Shown here in pieces: positions 63,494 through 64,000 of a stretch of 64,000 nucleotides of DNA; within the stretch, counting starts at the first letter, position 1, and the number at the start of each line of letters is the position of its first letter. Source of the stretch: Streptomyces sp. CB02366 (lineage in GTDB: Bacteria > Actinomycetota > Actinomycetes > Streptomycetales > Streptomycetaceae); contig NZ_LIVT01000012.1 of assembly GCF_001905905.1 (NCBI RefSeq), positions 62,001-126,000 of the forward strand, written 5' to 3'. Below the pieces are notes generated by a model. That model was given only the letters and a program-made list of their open reading frames with translations, was not told where the DNA came from and did not search any database. The translations under genes were made by a program, and so were the position numbers.

Positions 63494-63966
63494 GCCCGTC
63501 CCCGGCGGCTTACGAACGGGAGACCCCGGAGAACGGGGAGGAGGCGCAGACGATGACCGAGGACGCCCGCGCACGAGGCGCGCAGGGGACGCCCGCCGCG
63601 GCGGCCGAAGAGGTGGCGCGCGCCGCGGCCCGCGCGTTCGGGCTCAGCCCCGCGCCGCCCGAGGACGGCCGCGGCCCCTCCGCCGCGGCCCAGCGGCTGC
63701 ACACCGACCCGGACACCGTGGAGCGCGACCTCATCAAACTGGTGCTCACCATCGTCGAACTGCTCCGCCAGCTCATGGAGCGCACCGCGATCCACCGCGT
63801 CGAGCAGGGCGACCTGAGCGAGCTCCAGGAGGAGCGGATCGGCATGACCTTGATGATCTTGAACGAACGCATGACGGAGCTGTGCGACCGCTACGGCCTG
63901 ACGATGGACGACCTCAACCTCGACCTCGGACCGCTGGGTTCGCTGCTCCCGCACAACGGCGCCTGA
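63490..63966 (+). CDS. gvpK: Gas vesicle protein GvpK (cluster B)
   Basis: 158 residues from the GTG at 63490 overlapping gvpS; an ATG at 63553 would give 137. The core is IKLVLTIVELLRQLMERTAI, HRVEQGDLSELQEERIGMTL, DLNLDLGPLGSLLP. The N-terminal ~70 residues are Ala/Pro-rich and have no counterpart in the cluster A protein. Only 34 bases of window follow. Confidence 0.9.
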   Translation: MSPSPAAYERETPENGEEAQTMTEDARARGAQGTPAAAAEEVARAAARAFGLSPAPPEDGRGPSAAAQRLHTDPDTVERDLIKLVLTIVELLRQLMERTAIHRVEQGDLSELQEERIGMTLMILNERMTELCDRYGLTMDDLNLDLGPLGSLLPHNGA

Positions 63967-64000
63967 ACGCGCCGGTATCCAGGTTTGATCACATCGAGCA

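Noticed and set aside
48939..63966. The two gvp clusters as an assembly duplication
   Set aside because: The proteins differ in length and tail sequence, and intergenic spacing differs.

Overview
The window is high-GC actinobacterial DNA and almost certainly comes from a Streptomyces chromosome. The indicators are GTG and TTG starts, GTGA and ATGA stop-start overlaps, rppA with its partner P450, a DUF5133 protein, a SigB/SigF-family sigma factor, a class F sortase and two gas-vesicle clusters in the actinomycete order gvpO-A-F-G-Y-Z-J-L-S-K. No tRNA, rRNA, CRISPR array, insertion sequence or attachment site was seen.

Left part (1-16 kb). The 3' end of an AraC regulator is followed by an iron-box-controlled siderophore ABC importer (lipoprotein, two permeases, ATPase). 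Next come a P450-rppA pair for tetrahydroxynaphthalene-derived pigment, a secreted subtilisin-like protease, a small cupin protein and a YihY/BrkB membrane protein. A zinc-type dehydrogenase and a TetR gene are divergent, with two mirrored operators between them. A periplasmic-binding-fold protein without signal peptide, a SnoaL-like/PadR divergent pair and an ArsR-MFS pair follow.

Middle part (16-48 kb). After a PfkB kinase lies a compact cassette: KAS III, KS, acyl-CoA oxidase, ACP and a second KS. This looks like a small lipid or polyketide pathway with no chain-length factor and no reductase. A cobalamin riboswitch then precedes a BtuFCD-type importer, and a CbiZ-like amidohydrolase lies nearby, so this stretch concerns B12 uptake and salvage. 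A stress/signalling stretch carries a PRC-barrel/DUF2382 protein, a SigB-family sigma factor, a GNAT enzyme and a SpoIIE-type phosphatase. It is followed by an alcohol dehydrogenase, an ABC-F protein preceded by a 10-codon leader ORF and alternative hairpins, a NUDIX hydrolase, the dhaKLM operon, a stand-alone LigD polymerase domain coupled to a FAD-Rieske oxidoreductase, an F420-type oxidoreductase behind a SigB-like promoter, a phytoene-desaturase-like oxidoreductase, an SDR and a CsbD protein.

Right part (48-64 kb). Two complete gas-vesicle operons stand head to head: cluster A on the minus strand (48.9-54.6 kb) and cluster B on the plus strand (58.1-64.0 kb). Between them are a class F sortase, an associated surface protein, a second YihY protein and a GlsB-family membrane protein with a SigB-like promoter. 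Same gene order but clearly divergent proteins suggest old paralogues or separately acquired copies. The Asp23 gene downstream of cluster A may be co-transcribed with it.
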